Shown piece by piece: positions 8,061 to 17,182 of a stretch of 64,000 nt of DNA. The translations under genes and the position numbers were made by a program. The stretch is from an uncultured Ruminococcus sp. (lineage in GTDB: Bacteria > Bacillota > Clostridia > Oscillospirales > Ruminococcaceae), in assembly GCA_946413815.1 (NCBI GenBank), contig CAMKMD010000013.1:1-64000 (forward strand), read 5' to 3'. The notes below the pieces were generated by a model. The model was not told the origin of the DNA and ran no database searches. It saw nothing but the letters and a program-made list of their open reading frames with translations. Each line of letters begins with the position of its first letter. The stretch's first letter is position 1.

Positions 8061-9243
8061 AGATATCCTCCCCTCTGTATCTTGCTATAGCAGCACAGTC
8101 CTTGTCGCCGCGTCCTGATATAGTAATAATGATTATCTGATCTTTGCTCATTGTCGGTGCAAGCTTCATAGCGTACGCTACTGCGTGTGCAGACTCGATA
8201 GCGGGGATGATGCCCTCTGTACGTGAAAGGTATTCAAAGGCTTCGACAGCTGCCTCATCTGTAACAGGTACATACTCAGCTCTTCCGATGTCATGCAGGT
8301 ATGCATGCTCAGGGCCTACACCGGGATAGTCAAGGCCTGCTGAGATCGAGTATACAGGAGCAATCTGACCGTATTCATCCTGACAGAAGTAGGATTTCAT
8401 ACCGTGGAATATACCGATCCTTCCTGTATTTACCGTTGCGGCAGTCTCGAAGGTATCGATACCGCGTCCTGCTGCCTCACAGCCGATAAGTCTTACGCCC
8501 TCGTCGGGGATAAAGTGATAGAAGCTGCCGATAGCATTTGAGCCGCCGCCGACACAGGCTATTACAGCATCGGGGAGTCTGCCTTCAGCCTCAAGTATCT
8601 GAGCCCTTGATTCACGGGAGATAACAGCCTGGAAATCACGGACTATAGTAGGGAAGGGATGCGGTCCCATTACAGAGCCGAGGCAGTAATGAGTATCGGA
8701 AATACGTGAAGTCCATTCACGCATAGCCTCAGAAACAGCATCCTTCAGTGTAGCAGTACCCGTCTTTACCGGTATAACATCTGCGCCAAGGAGCTTCATG
8801 CGGTACACATTGAGTGCCTGCCTTTTGGTATCTTCCTCGCCCATGAAAACAACACATTCCATGTCAAGCAGAGCGGCAGCCGTTGCAGTCGCAACACCGT
8901 GCTGACCGGCACCTGTCTCAGCAATAAGACGGGTCTTTCCCATCTTCTTGGCCAGAAGCGCCTGTCCGAGTACATTGTTTATCTTGTGTGAGCCCGTGTG
9001 GTTGAGGTCCTCTCTTTTGAGATAGATCTTAGCACCGCCCAGTTCTCTTGTAAGCTTGTCTGCACGGTAGAGCAGGGAAGGCCTTCCGGCATAGCTGTTG
9101 AGCAGTTCAGTGAGTTCGCGGTTGAAATCCGGGTCGTTCTTGTAGTGTTCGTAAGCGTTTTCAAGCTCTATGATAGCATTCATCAGAGTTTCAGGGATGT
9201 ACTGACCTCCGTGAACGCCGAATCTTCCTTTTGATCCTGACAT
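8053..9243 (-). CDS. trpB: Tryptophan synthase beta subunit
   Basis: Condenses indole with serine using pyridoxal phosphate. 396 residues from the ATG at 9243; AAAGGAAG is six to seven bases upstream, while the longer in-frame starts (9249, 9273) have no usable spacing or run into trpF. The cofactor lysine is K87 in HTGSHKINN, followed by the family's glycine-rich phosphate loop GGGSNAIG. The N-terminal [15 protein letters not shown] is typical of the TrpB1 type that pairs with TrpA. It sits 13 bases after trpF. Confidence 0.97.
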   Translation of the reverse strand: MSGSKGRFGVHGGQYIPETLMNAIIELENAYEHYKNDPDFNRELTELLNSYAGRPSLLYRADKLTRELGGAKIYLKREDLNHTGSHKINNVLGQALLAKKMGKTRLIAETGAGQHGVATATAAALLDMECVVFMGEEDTKRQALNVYRMKLLGADVIPVKTGTATLKDAVSEAMREWTSRISDTHYCLGSVMGPHPFPTIVRDFQAVISRESRAQILEAEGRLPDAVIACVGGGSNAIGSFYHFIPDEGVRLIGCEAAGRGIDTFETAATVNTGRIGIFHGMKSYFCQDEYGQIAPVYSISAGLDYPGVGPEHAYLHDIGRAEYVPVTDEAAVEAFEYLSRTEGIIPAIESAHAVAYAMKLAPTMSKDQIIIITISGRGDKDCAAIARYRGEDIYE

Positions 9244-9256
9244 TGTCATCTTCCTT

Positions 9257-9853
9257 TCATATTCTCGCGGCATCGGTGAATGCCTTCATTTTGACGGGAT
9301 CTTTGTACCCGTCTGTTTCAAGTGAAGAACTTGCATCTACAGCATAAGGTCCGAATCTGAGTACGGCCTCTCCTACATTCTCCGGATCAAGACCTCCGGC
9401 GAGAAAAAACGGCCTTTTGATATCCCTGATCATGCTGTGGTCAAATGTGATACCGGAGCCCTTTCCCGAATCAAGCAATATGAAATCCGCTTCTGAAGCT
9501 GCAGCCCTGCGTATATCATCCTGTGAACTGATGCAGAAGGCCTGTATCAGCGGACAGTCACAAAGCTTGCGGAGTCTGCTGATGTATCCGTTATCCTCGT
9601 TCCCGTGGAGCTGTACCATATCGATCGTTTCAGACTTCACAAGCTCTGCGATCGTTTCCGGTTCTTCATCAACAAAGACGCCTACCGCAGCAATACGGTA
9701 ATCGAGCTTCTCCTTCAGTCTTGCAGCTTGCTCCGGAGAAACATACCTGCTGCTCGGCGGATAGAATACAAAACCGATAAATTCCGGCAGTATCTCGTTT
9801 GCGTGATCGATATCCTTTTCGCTGCTGAGACCGCATATCTTCACTTTACTCAT
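9257..9853 (-). CDS. trpF: Phosphoribosylanthranilate isomerase
   Basis: Amadori rearrangement of phosphoribosylanthranilate. 198 residues from the ATG at 9853, which follows GGAGGAAG at good spacing and overlaps the trpC stop as ATGA; a longer frame to 9868 would overlap trpC further with no better site. KICGL at the N-terminus holds the catalytic Cys, and [11 protein letters not shown] is the phosphate-binding end of the barrel. Separate trpC and trpF genes occur here rather than the fused enzyme of enterobacteria. Confidence 0.96.
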   Translation of the reverse strand: MSKVKICGLSSEKDIDHANEILPEFIGFVFYPPSSRYVSPEQAARLKEKLDYRIAAVGVFVDEEPETIAELVKSETIDMVQLHGNEDNGYISRLRKLCDCPLIQAFCISSQDDIRRAAASEADFILLDSGKGSGITFDHSMIRDIKRPFFLAGGLDPENVGEAVLRFGPYAVDASSSLETDGYKDPVKMKAFTDAARI

Positions 9854-10632
9854 TCTGTCTTCCTCCATTCGTTAAGAAGAGCGGCTCTGTCGGATGAACG
9901 CATCAGAGCTTCACCCACAAGAACGGCATCCGCGCCGCTCTCTCTTATGAGCCTTATGTCATTGATATCCTTAACACCGCTTTCCGATACGAAGAGCACA
10001 TCTTCAGGGACAAGTTCACGCATCCTGCGGCTGTTTGATGTATCAACAGTGAAATCCTTCAGGTCACGGTTGTTTACACCAACAATCCGTGCACCTGCCC
10101 TGAGGGCTGTATCGATCTCAGCAGCATTGTGCGCCTCAACAAGAGCGGATAGCCCAAGGCTGTCACATACTTCTATATATTCCCGTATCTGTTCCTCACA
10201 GAGTATGGAGCAGATCAGCAGGACAGCACCGGCGCCGAGTACCCTTGCTTCATATATCATGTAATCATCAACAGTGAAGTCTTTCCTGATACATGGTATG
10301 CTGACTTCGGAAGCTATCTCTCTGAGGTATTTGTCACTGCCAAGGAACCATTTGGGCTCAGTCAGCACAGATATGCAGTCAGCACCAGCACGCTCATAGT
10401 CTCTGGCAATCTCCATATATGGGAATACCTCGGCTATAACCCCCTTTGAAGGGGATGCCTTCTTGCATTCGCATATAAATGACAGTCCTTTTCCCGAAAG
10501 AGCCTTCTCGAATTCAAAGCTTTTTTTCGGCATATCCTCTGCAATCCGTCTTAAGTCTGAACGTGAGATTTTTCTTTCAGCGATATCTACACGTTCACGG
10601 GCATGCTCTGCAAGCTGATCGAGTATATTCAT
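9850..10632 (-). CDS. trpC: Indole-3-glycerol-phosphate synthase
   Basis: Closes the indole ring from the TrpF product. 260 residues from the ATG at 10632, chosen for GAGGTG six bases upstream; the longer frame to 10674 would run into trpD. Motifs: ECKKASPSKG (catalytic Lys and Glu region), IRKDF, VGVNNRDL and FVSESG, in the order expected for the barrel. The end overlaps trpF in an ATGA junction. Confidence 0.97.
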   Translation of the reverse strand: MNILDQLAEHARERVDIAERKISRSDLRRIAEDMPKKSFEFEKALSGKGLSFICECKKASPSKGVIAEVFPYMEIARDYERAGADCISVLTEPKWFLGSDKYLREIASEVSIPCIRKDFTVDDYMIYEARVLGAGAVLLICSILCEEQIREYIEVCDSLGLSALVEAHNAAEIDTALRAGARIVGVNNRDLKDFTVDTSNSRRMRELVPEDVLFVSESGVKDINDIRLIRESGADAVLVGEALMRSSDRAALLNEWRKTE

Positions 10633-10642
10633 TTTATGCACC

Positions 10643-11659
10643 TCATGCATTGGAAAGGGCAACAACCTTTTCAAGTGTATCGTATGCCCTGCCGGAATCT
10701 ATGAGCTCTGCGGCAAGCTTTATGCCTTCATCCATTGAACCGGCCTTTCCTCCCACGTAGATAGCAGCGCCTGCATTCAGGAGAACTGCCTCCCTGCGTG
10801 CGCCCTTTTCACCCCGGAGTATTGAACGGGTTATCTCAGCATTCTCTGCAGGAGTTCCGCCGAGAAGATCATTCTTCGTGCATCTCTCGAAACCGAATCT
10901 CTCAGGATCGATAGTATAGTTCTTCATCCATCCGTCCTTGTATTCACATACAGCAGTAGGAGCGCTGAGTGAGATCTCATCCAGCTTATCAGTACCGTAA
11001 ACTACCATTCCGCGCTTTGAACCGAGCTTCATGAGTACCTCAGCAACAGGTTCAAGTAGTGACTGATCATAAACGCCAAGGAGATGATACTTAGGGCAAG
11101 AAGGATTTGTAAGGGGGCCGAGGATGTTGAATACAGTCCTGATACCCAGTTCCTTTCTGATAGGTCCAACATACTTCATTGAAGTGTGGTACTTCTGTGC
11201 GAAGAAGAAGCAGAAGCCTGTTTCATTAAGAAGCTCCATGCACTTCTCCGGTTCAAGGCTGATATTCATTCCAAGAGCCTCAAGGCAATCTGCAGTACCG
11301 CTCAGCGAGGATGCTGCTCTGTTGCCGTGCTTTGCTACCTTTATGCCTGATGCAGCAATGACCATTGCGGATGTTGTAGATATATTGAAGCTGTGTGCAT
11401 TGTCGCCGCCTGTACCTACGATCTCGAGGAGGTCAAGATCATTCTCGAATTTTGTGGCAGCATCACGCATAGCAGCTGCACAGCCTGTTATTTCATCTAT
11501 TGTCTCTGCCTTGGTGCTTTTGGTTGAAAGAGCGGAGAGGAAAGCCGCATTCTGAGTTGCCGATGTCTCACCTGACATTATCTCACTTATTACCTGGTAT
11601 GCCTCATCGTATGTCAGATCCTGCTTGTCAACGATCTTGATTATAGCTTCTTTTATCAT
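10643..11659 (-). CDS. trpD: Anthranilate phosphoribosyltransferase
   Basis: Transfers phosphoribose from PRPP to anthranilate. 338 residues, with the family's GTGGD loop ([17 protein letters not shown]), KHGNRAASS and the NILGPLTNP segment. It is a stand-alone enzyme; the glutamine amidotransferase is encoded separately just upstream. Gap to trpG is 14 bases and to trpC 10 bases. Confidence 0.97.
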   Translation of the reverse strand: MIKEAIIKIVDKQDLTYDEAYQVISEIMSGETSATQNAAFLSALSTKSTKAETIDEITGCAAAMRDAATKFENDLDLLEIVGTGGDNAHSFNISTTSAMVIAASGIKVAKHGNRAASSLSGTADCLEALGMNISLEPEKCMELLNETGFCFFFAQKYHTSMKYVGPIRKELGIRTVFNILGPLTNPSCPKYHLLGVYDQSLLEPVAEVLMKLGSKRGMVVYGTDKLDEISLSAPTAVCEYKDGWMKNYTIDPERFGFERCTKNDLLGGTPAENAEITRSILRGEKGARREAVLLNAGAAIYVGGKAGSMDEGIKLAAELIDSGRAYDTLEKVVALSNA

Positions 11660-11673
11660 AATAAACGCCTCCG

Positions 11674-12240
11674 TTAAAGGTTTATAAAGTTTCTGAGCAT
11701 TATCATTCCGTCTGGTGTCATAATTGATTCTGGATGGAACTGAACTCCGTATATAGGGTATTCCTTATGCTGAACAGCCATTACCTCTCCGTCATCAGCC
11801 ATTGCAGTTACCTCAAGGCATTCCGGCATCGTATCGGGATCAGCCGCAAGTGAATGATATCTTGCGACCGGTGCACCTTCATCGATGCCTTTGAATAATG
11901 GCGAATCACCCATGAACCTGATGACAGACTGCTTTCCGTGCATAAGCTTTCTTGCGTAGGTGACCTCTGCACCATATGCAGCACAGATAGCCTGATGACC
12001 GAGACATACACCGAGAGTAGGGATCTTCTGACATACTGTTTTAGCTGCCTCGACTATAATACCTGCATTTTCCGGACGCCCGGGACCAGGGGAAAGGATT
12101 ATATGATCGGGTGCAAGCGACTCTATCTCCTTGACAGTCATCTCATCGTTCCTTATAACCTTTATGTCTGGTTCTATGGTACCTATAAGCTGATACAGAT
12201 TATAGGAGAAGCTGTCATAATTATCTATAAGAAGGATCAT
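11674..12240 (-). CDS. trpG: Anthranilate synthase component II (glutamine amidotransferase)
   Basis: Supplies ammonia from glutamine to TrpE. 188 residues of class I amidotransferase: [11 protein letters not shown] oxyanion region, nucleophile Cys in GVCLGHQAI, and the HPES segment with catalytic His and Glu. The start overlaps the end of trpE by four bases, as expected for translational coupling of the two subunits. As in many Firmicutes, the protein might also serve p-aminobenzoate synthesis; no pabB is in view. Confidence 0.96.
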   Translation of the reverse strand: MILLIDNYDSFSYNLYQLIGTIEPDIKVIRNDEMTVKEIESLAPDHIILSPGPGRPENAGIIVEAAKTVCQKIPTLGVCLGHQAICAAYGAEVTYARKLMHGKQSVIRFMGDSPLFKGIDEGAPVARYHSLAADPDTMPECLEVTAMADDGEVMAVQHKEYPIYGVQFHPESIMTPDGMIMLRNFINL

Positions 12241-13703
12241 AATTCTGCCTCCTCTGCCATTTTAAGTGCATTGATCACGGCTGCGGCCTTGTTAAGGCAT
12301 TCCTGATGTTCTGTCTCAGGAACGGAATCAGCGACTATGCCTGCGCCGCTCCTTACGAATACCTTGCCGTTCTTTTTGTAGGCAATCCTGATAGCGATAC
12401 AGGTGTCAAGGTTTCCTGTGAAATCGATATATCCTATAGCACCGCCGTAGATACCTCTTTTGTTTTGCTCCAGCTCTGCGATCAGCTGGCAGGCTCTGAT
12501 TTTCGGTGCACCAGACAGGGTACCAGCCGGAAGAACAGCGCTTACTGCATCAAGCGCATCACAGTCGGGCCTTATCTCGCCGCGAACAGTCGAGCCTATA
12601 TGCATTACGTGTGAATAACGCTCTATGCTGTGCAGTTTCTCGACCTGTACTGAACCGAACTTGCTTATCTTGCCGAGATCATTTCTTCCGAGGTCAACGA
12701 GCATATTGTGCTCTGCGAGCTCCTTCTCGTCCTTGAGAAGACCCGCTTCGAGTTCTTTGTCTTCCTGATCTGTCTTACCGCGGGGACGGGTACCGGCGAG
12801 GGGGAAGGTGTGGAGTACACCGTCTTCAAGCTTTACCAGTGTCTCAGGTGAAGCACCTGCGATCTCAACATCGGTTCCGGAGAAATAGAACATATAGGGT
12901 GAAGGGTTGATGGTTCTGAGAACCCTGTAGGTATTCAGCAGACTACCCTCAAAACCAGCGCTCAGGCGGTTTGAAAGTACGATCTGGAAGATATCGCCCT
13001 CGAAGATATGATGCTTGGCCTTCTCGACCATTGAACAGAATTCTTCCTTGCCGAAGAGGGGCGTGACCTCTGATGTAAGCCTGCCGGCGGGCACCTTCTT
13101 TCTCTCGCCGTTCCTAAGAAGCTCAGCCATCTGAGCAAGCTCCATCTTAGCCTTGTTGTATCCTGTCTCGGGGTCACTGAGTGACATATTAGCGATAAGG
13201 ATTATCTTCTGTCTGAAGTTGTCAAAAGCGATGACCTTATCAAACAGCATCAGGTCAACGTCCTTGAAGTTTTCCGTATCCGGAGTGTTTGTTCTTACTG
13301 ATTTCTCAGCATATCCGAGAAAATCGTAAGAGAAGTATCCGACAAGTCCGCCGGTAAAAGGCGGAAGATAAGGGAGCCTCGGACTTCTGTATCCTGAAAG
13401 TATAGATCTAATCTTTGAAGCCGGATCGTCAGTTTCAACTGTGACATCGCCGATCTTCATCGTGTTTCCGGAGCAGGTGATAGATATTTTCGGATCAAAT
13501 CCAAGAAAAGTGTATCTTCCCCATTTTTCCTTTTCAGCAACAGATTCAAGCATATAGCAGTGTGTGGATACGTTCCTGAGTATCATGACAGCCTCTATAG
13601 GCGTACAGATATCAGAGAGTATCTCACAGCTTACAGGAAGTATATCATACTTTCCGCTGTCAGCTATCTTCTTTACTTCATCGTACTTAGGCATGAATTC
13701 CAT
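12237..13703 (-). CDS. trpE: Anthranilate synthase component I
   Basis: Makes anthranilate from chorismate, the committed step to tryptophan. 488 residues from the ATG at 13703, which has GGAGG six bases upstream; the frame further up to 13733 lies in the leader. The N-terminal LES motif (YMLESVAEKEKWGRYTFLG) belongs to the tryptophan feedback site, and the C-terminal domain carries GASPETLV, GTRPRG, DLGRNDLG and the PAGTLSGAPK segment. First gene of trpEGDCFBA, under a T-box leader. Confidence 0.97.
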   Translation of the reverse strand: MEFMPKYDEVKKIADSGKYDILPVSCEILSDICTPIEAVMILRNVSTHCYMLESVAEKEKWGRYTFLGFDPKISITCSGNTMKIGDVTVETDDPASKIRSILSGYRSPRLPYLPPFTGGLVGYFSYDFLGYAEKSVRTNTPDTENFKDVDLMLFDKVIAFDNFRQKIILIANMSLSDPETGYNKAKMELAQMAELLRNGERKKVPAGRLTSEVTPLFGKEEFCSMVEKAKHHIFEGDIFQIVLSNRLSAGFEGSLLNTYRVLRTINPSPYMFYFSGTDVEIAGASPETLVKLEDGVLHTFPLAGTRPRGKTDQEDKELEAGLLKDEKELAEHNMLVDLGRNDLGKISKFGSVQVEKLHSIERYSHVMHIGSTVRGEIRPDCDALDAVSAVLPAGTLSGAPKIRACQLIAELEQNKRGIYGGAIGYIDFTGNLDTCIAIRIAYKKNGKVFVRSGAGIVADSVPETEHQECLNKAAAVINALKMAEEAEL

Positions 13704-13734
13704 AGCGCACCTCCGTGTGTTTGTCGGAGGCAAT

Positions 13735-14019
13735 AAAAAAGCCCCCGACAGAATATTGATTCTGTCAAGGACGAATAAAACTTATCCGTGGTACCACCTT
13801 GATTCCCGGATTCCGGGCACTTTGCAGGATACTATCATATCCCTGACGTTTAACGCACATCTCTACGTTGCAGAATACTCCGGTACAACAGTATACCGTT
13901 TGACTGCACCCTCGGCGGTCCATTTGAAGAACTGTTTTTCACCCGGCTCTCAGCATCCCGGATTCTCTGTGGAAGCATATTCAACGTTATCTCCGCTTCA
14001 ACGGTTTAGTGATCTTATG
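13735..14019 (-). promoter_or_regulatory. Tryptophan T-box riboswitch leader of the trp operon
   Basis: The transcript of this leader contains the T-box bulge sequence AAGGTGGTACCACGG (about 13786-13800), which pairs with the acceptor end of uncharged tRNA. The specifier triplet reads UGG (13920-13922) in the context AAAUGGACCGC, so the sensed tRNA is tRNA-Trp. Downstream, GACAGAAT and ATTCTGTC form a terminator stem ending in six U (13735-13740) that competes with the T-box antiterminator. High uncharged tRNA-Trp should therefore allow read-through into trpE. This is a known mechanism for trp genes in Firmicutes; the exact 5' end is inferred from the promoter. Confidence 0.93.
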
Positions 14020-14025
14020 GCTTAG

Positions 14026-14054
14026 ATTATATCACATCAATTTAACTTTGTCAA
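14026..14054 (-). promoter_or_regulatory. Consensus promoter of the trp operon
   Basis: In transcript sense TTGACA (14054-14049) and TATAAT (14031-14026) are 17 bases apart. The start should fall near 14019, at the beginning of the T-box leader. Confidence 0.9.
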
Positions 14055-14097
14055 TACCTTTTTCAAAAAAAGATTGTGTAAATATTATCATTCTCAC

Positions 14098-14126
14098 TTG
14101 ACAAATCTTCTCAAACATGGTATAGT
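14098..14126 (+). promoter_or_regulatory. Promoter of the PheB-like and hom genes
   Basis: TTGACA (14098-14103), 17 bases, TATAGT (14121-14126). It diverges from the trp promoter; the two -35 boxes are 43 bases apart. Confidence 0.85.
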
Positions 14127-14187
14127 AATTAGGTAGAGTACAGTTGTTCGTCTCTGACGGACGATTCATGAATTTAGGATGATTGCT

Positions 14188-14631
14188 ATGGAAGAAAAAA
14201 GATCACAGCTAATAGTAGTAGATTCGCAGATATTGCCTGATGTATTTATCAAGGTGCTCGATGTCAAGAAGCTCATGGCACAGAAAGGTGAAAAGAGTTT
14301 TGCATCGGCCTGTAAGCGCATAGGTATATCCCGGAGTGCTTATTATAAATACAAGGATAGTGTGTTTTCTTATGACGAGCTTTTCAGCCGCAAGATCGTG
14401 AATCTGTATCTGCTCCTCAGCGACAGCCCCGGTGTTCTGTCAAGTGTCCTGGTTTTCCTTAATGGTCTTCACGCTAATATACTTACCGTTAATCAGAGTA
14501 TTCCTGTTGACGGTGCGGCAGCAGTGAATGTATCTCTGAGGATGGCAGAGGGCTCAGGAAGTCCGGAATCGCTCAGCCGCATAAGAGATCTCAGCGGAGT
14601 TCTTGAAGTCAAGATCCTTTCAGCTGAATGA
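14188..14631 (+). CDS. pheB: ACT-domain regulatory protein, PheB-like
   Basis: 147 residues from the ATG at 14188, with AGGA eight bases before; the ATG at 14179 overlaps that site. The length equals that of the Bacillus PheB/UPF0735 family. The N-terminal half (IGISRSAYYKYKDSVF) looks like a small helix-turn-helix, and residues about 70-147 form an ACT domain that usually binds an amino acid (LLLSDSPGVLSSVL, typical strand-helix start). The gene precedes hom with 36 bases between, and PheB-hom pairing is common in Firmicutes. It may sense an amino acid and affect aromatic or threonine synthesis; the ligand cannot be read from sequence. Confidence 0.85.
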   Translation: MEEKRSQLIVVDSQILPDVFIKVLDVKKLMAQKGEKSFASACKRIGISRSAYYKYKDSVFSYDELFSRKIVNLYLLLSDSPGVLSSVLVFLNGLHANILTVNQSIPVDGAAAVNVSLRMAEGSGSPESLSRIRDLSGVLEVKILSAE

Positions 14632-14667
14632 TAGGGGAGCATTGTATAATAATTGGAGGTTAATCAT

Positions 14668-15861
14668 ATGTCAGTCAAAGCAGCAGTATTGGGTTACGGA
14701 GTCGTAGGCTCCGGCGTAGTTGAGCTTTTTTATAAGAATAAAAAGAGCATAGAGAAGAGAGCAGGAAAAGAGATGGAGATAAAGTATATCCTCGATCTTC
14801 GTGATTTTCCTGATTCTCCTTTCCGCGACAAGCTCACAAAGGATTTCAATGATATCCTTAACGATGACGAGGTTACAGTTGTTGCTGAGTGCATGGGCGG
14901 AGTTGAGCCCGCATTCACATTTGTAAAATCCTGCCTTGAAAAAGGCAAGAGTGTTTCTACATCAAACAAGGAGCTTGTTGCAGAGAAAGGAGATATTCTC
15001 CTTAAAACAGCCAAGGAGCACAACTGCAATTTCTTCTTTGAGGCAAGTGTAGGCGGTGCTATCCCGATAATCCGTCCTCTTCATAAGTGCCTTGCCGCAA
15101 ATGATATCTCAAAGGTTGCAGGCATACTCAACGGCACAACGAATTTTATACTCACAAAGATGTATAACGACAATATGCCTTTTGATAAGGCACTGAGCCT
15201 TGCACAAGAGCTCGGCTATGCGGAGAAGGATCCCACAGCAGATGTAGAAGGCCACGATGCCTGCCGGAAGATATGCATCATTTCATCACTTGTTTACGGC
15301 AAGCACGTTTATCCTAAGAGTGTATATACCAAGGGTATTTCTGATCTTGAGCTCTGTGACGTAGAGTCTGCCGAGGTACTTGGATATGCTATCAAACTTA
15401 TCGCACAGGTGACACATCTTGCCGACGGCAGGATCCTTCCGACAGTTATGCCTATGCTTGTATCCTTTGATAACATCATCTCAGGCGTTAGTGATGTATT
15501 CAACACAGTCATGGTATACGGAGATGGTATCGATCAGGCTATGTTCTACGGCCGCGGTGCCGGCAAGCTCCCGACAGCAAGTGCTGTTCTCGGTGATATG
15601 ATCAATAGTGTACAGCATGATAATACTGTTGATTCACAGTACTGGGAGTCTTCTTCTGATGACAGCTTCATTGCTTCTGCTGATGAACTGAAGGGGCGCT
15701 GGTACTTCCGTCTTCCTGCAGGAACAGAATTCGCAGGTGAGGGCTCATACAGCTCTGAAAATGGTGTTTCTTATGTTACTGAGGAGGAGCTGACCTTTGC
15801 CGAGGCAAAGGCTAAGGCTGTGGAGATGGGTGCGCTTGCATTCCTTCCTGTCCTTGAATAA
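14668..15861 (+). CDS. hom: Homoserine dehydrogenase
   Basis: Reduces aspartate semialdehyde to homoserine with NAD(P)H, on the path to threonine and methionine. 397 residues from the ATG at 14668, which follows GGAGG at eight bases; the upstream TTG overlaps that site. GYGVVGSG is the nucleotide-binding loop; AECMGG and ILNGTTNFILTKM, then GYAEKDPTADVEGHDACRK, are family signatures with the substrate-binding Glu, Asp and Lys. The last 75 residues resemble a shortened ACT domain, so feedback control is possible. The partner enzyme thrC is about 31 kb away. Confidence 0.96.
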   Translation: MSVKAAVLGYGVVGSGVVELFYKNKKSIEKRAGKEMEIKYILDLRDFPDSPFRDKLTKDFNDILNDDEVTVVAECMGGVEPAFTFVKSCLEKGKSVSTSNKELVAEKGDILLKTAKEHNCNFFFEASVGGAIPIIRPLHKCLAANDISKVAGILNGTTNFILTKMYNDNMPFDKALSLAQELGYAEKDPTADVEGHDACRKICIISSLVYGKHVYPKSVYTKGISDLELCDVESAEVLGYAIKLIAQVTHLADGRILPTVMPMLVSFDNIISGVSDVFNTVMVYGDGIDQAMFYGRGAGKLPTASAVLGDMINSVQHDNTVDSQYWESSSDDSFIASADELKGRWYFRLPAGTEFAGEGSYSSENGVSYVTEEELTFAEAKAKAVEMGALAFLPVLE

Positions 15862-15881
15862 CTTCCGGGAGGTAAAGAGCT

Positions 15882-16583
15882 ATGGAGATCAATGTTAAAT
15901 CGCCTGATACAGAGACTTCTTCTGAAACAAATACAGGCAAAAACAGGATCTACACCTACATATTCTTCGGTATTATGGCTGTTCTCGGCCTTCTTTTCGG
16001 AATCCTTGGTTTTATCAGGACTCCTGTAAGCTTTGAAGACGGTCTGAAGAATAAGTTCGAAAAAGGAACAGTTGTTGAAGGGTATGCAGAATACGGCACA
16101 AACAAATACCTTAAGGATTATTCTCACTCTGTCAGCAAGATCACTGTCGGACATGAGTATTATTATCTGATAATGGATGAAAACATGACGAGTTCTGTGC
16201 TTGTCCGTGCTTCCAAACGCTTCGGAAACAAGTTTGACGAGAACATGGAGGCAAAGGAACTTGTCCGTATAAAGGGCAAGGTCAGAAAGCTCAGAACAGA
16301 TGTCCGCAACGGGCTGACAAGCACTATATCTCAGTTTTCTTCAGGAGGAAGATTTGTTGAGTCCGATGTATATGTTGATCTTCTCTTCACAAAGCTCAAT
16401 GTACTTTCCATCATTCTTGGTATAGGAAACCTGATCATACTTATCTGCCTGCTTCTTTCCCAGAAGAAGGTCAAGGTCGGGGACGAGATGGTAAAAGCAC
16501 ATAAAGGTGCAGCATTTACGGCGATACTCCTGTTTCTCCTGTGCGGTATACTACTTCTCTATCTTGTATTCATGATACTTTGA
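15882..16583 (+). CDS. Membrane protein of unknown function
   Basis: 233 residues. A hydrophilic N-terminus (about 22 residues) is followed by a membrane segment (about 25-47), a mixed alpha/beta domain of about 120 residues, and two membrane segments (about 170-190 and 210-232) joined by the basic loop SQKKVKVGDEMVKAHKG. I do not recognise the central domain; short beta-strand patterns such as VRIKGKVRKL suggest an OB-like barrel, which is inference. GGGAGG precedes the ATG. It starts 20 bases after hom and ends at a strong terminator, so it probably shares that transcript. Confidence 0.75.
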   Translation: MEINVKSPDTETSSETNTGKNRIYTYIFFGIMAVLGLLFGILGFIRTPVSFEDGLKNKFEKGTVVEGYAEYGTNKYLKDYSHSVSKITVGHEYYYLIMDENMTSSVLVRASKRFGNKFDENMEAKELVRIKGKVRKLRTDVRNGLTSTISQFSSGGRFVESDVYVDLLFTKLNVLSIILGIGNLIILICLLLSQKKVKVGDEMVKAHKGAAFTAILLFLLCGILLLYLVFMIL

Positions 16584-16590
16584 TAAAAAA

Positions 16591-16626
16591 GATCCGGAAG
16601 CTTTAAAAAGCCTCCGGATCTTTTTT
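16591..16626. terminator. Shared terminator after the hom operon
   Basis: GATCCGGA (16591-16598) and TCCGGATC (16613-16620) form the stem, with AAAAAA before and TTTTTT after, so it works in both directions between convergent genes. It touches the stop codon of the minus-strand gene. Confidence 0.9.
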
Positions 16627-17182
16627 AATCCTGTATGACTCCGGTCTCGCGGAATAGTTCATTGAAATCCGTATTGAGATCACCCCATGGGAACTCGTGA
16701 TTCGGTGTGTAGTATCTGTAGTTGGCAAAAGAGTTTATCTCGACTACAGGATAGTTGAGTATGTTTTCAAATGGCATCCACCCGTAGAACGCCATAAAAC
16801 CGTTATTCGGATTTATCCAGCCGATAATGATATAATCCTTTTCGCGATATGTTTGCTGCTGAGGATAACCGAAAGTCCATTCAGGCATGGGCTGTCTTGT
16901 TGTTTTAGCAACTTTGACATCGATCTTCTTTTCACCTATCTTGAAATCAAAGTTATCGGTATGATGCTCTTCATCAATATTGGTGTCGAGAAAGTAGGGG
17001 ATATGTCTCATGTCAAGTATATCCTTGAACGCCAGTTCTCCGATACAGCCAAGTCTCGCGTGCATAAGCCTGTCTTCATCTGTGGCACCGAATCTGTTAT
17101 ACAGACCGGCCGCTATCATTTGCCGGGCACGTTCTTCTGCAACAGGCAGGATGGAGTTATAGTCAGCGTAAGATCTCATCAT
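16625..17182 (-). CDS. Putative PD-(D/E)XK endonuclease partnered with a DNA methyltransferase
   Basis: 185 residues. GGGAGGAA precedes two adjacent ATGs (17182 and 17179); either could be used. The gene overlaps the methyltransferase end by 20 bases. Residues 45-56 read GCIGELAFKDIL, then FDFKIGEKKIDVKVAK: E49, D79 and D88-x-K90 match the helix Glu, acidic residue and (D/E)XK of PD-(D/E)XK nucleases, in the usual order and spacing. The C-terminal part is aromatic and polar without a known domain. Context and motif suggest the restriction subunit of a small restriction-modification system. I recognise no named enzyme; a Vsr-like or accessory nuclease is possible. Confidence 0.6.
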   Translation of the reverse strand: MMRSYADYNSILPVAEERARQMIAAGLYNRFGATDEDRLMHARLGCIGELAFKDILDMRHIPYFLDTNIDEEHHTDNFDFKIGEKKIDVKVAKTTRQPMPEWTFGYPQQQTYREKDYIIIGWINPNNGFMAFYGWMPFENILNYPVVEINSFANYRYYTPNHEFPWGDLNTDFNELFRETGVIQD

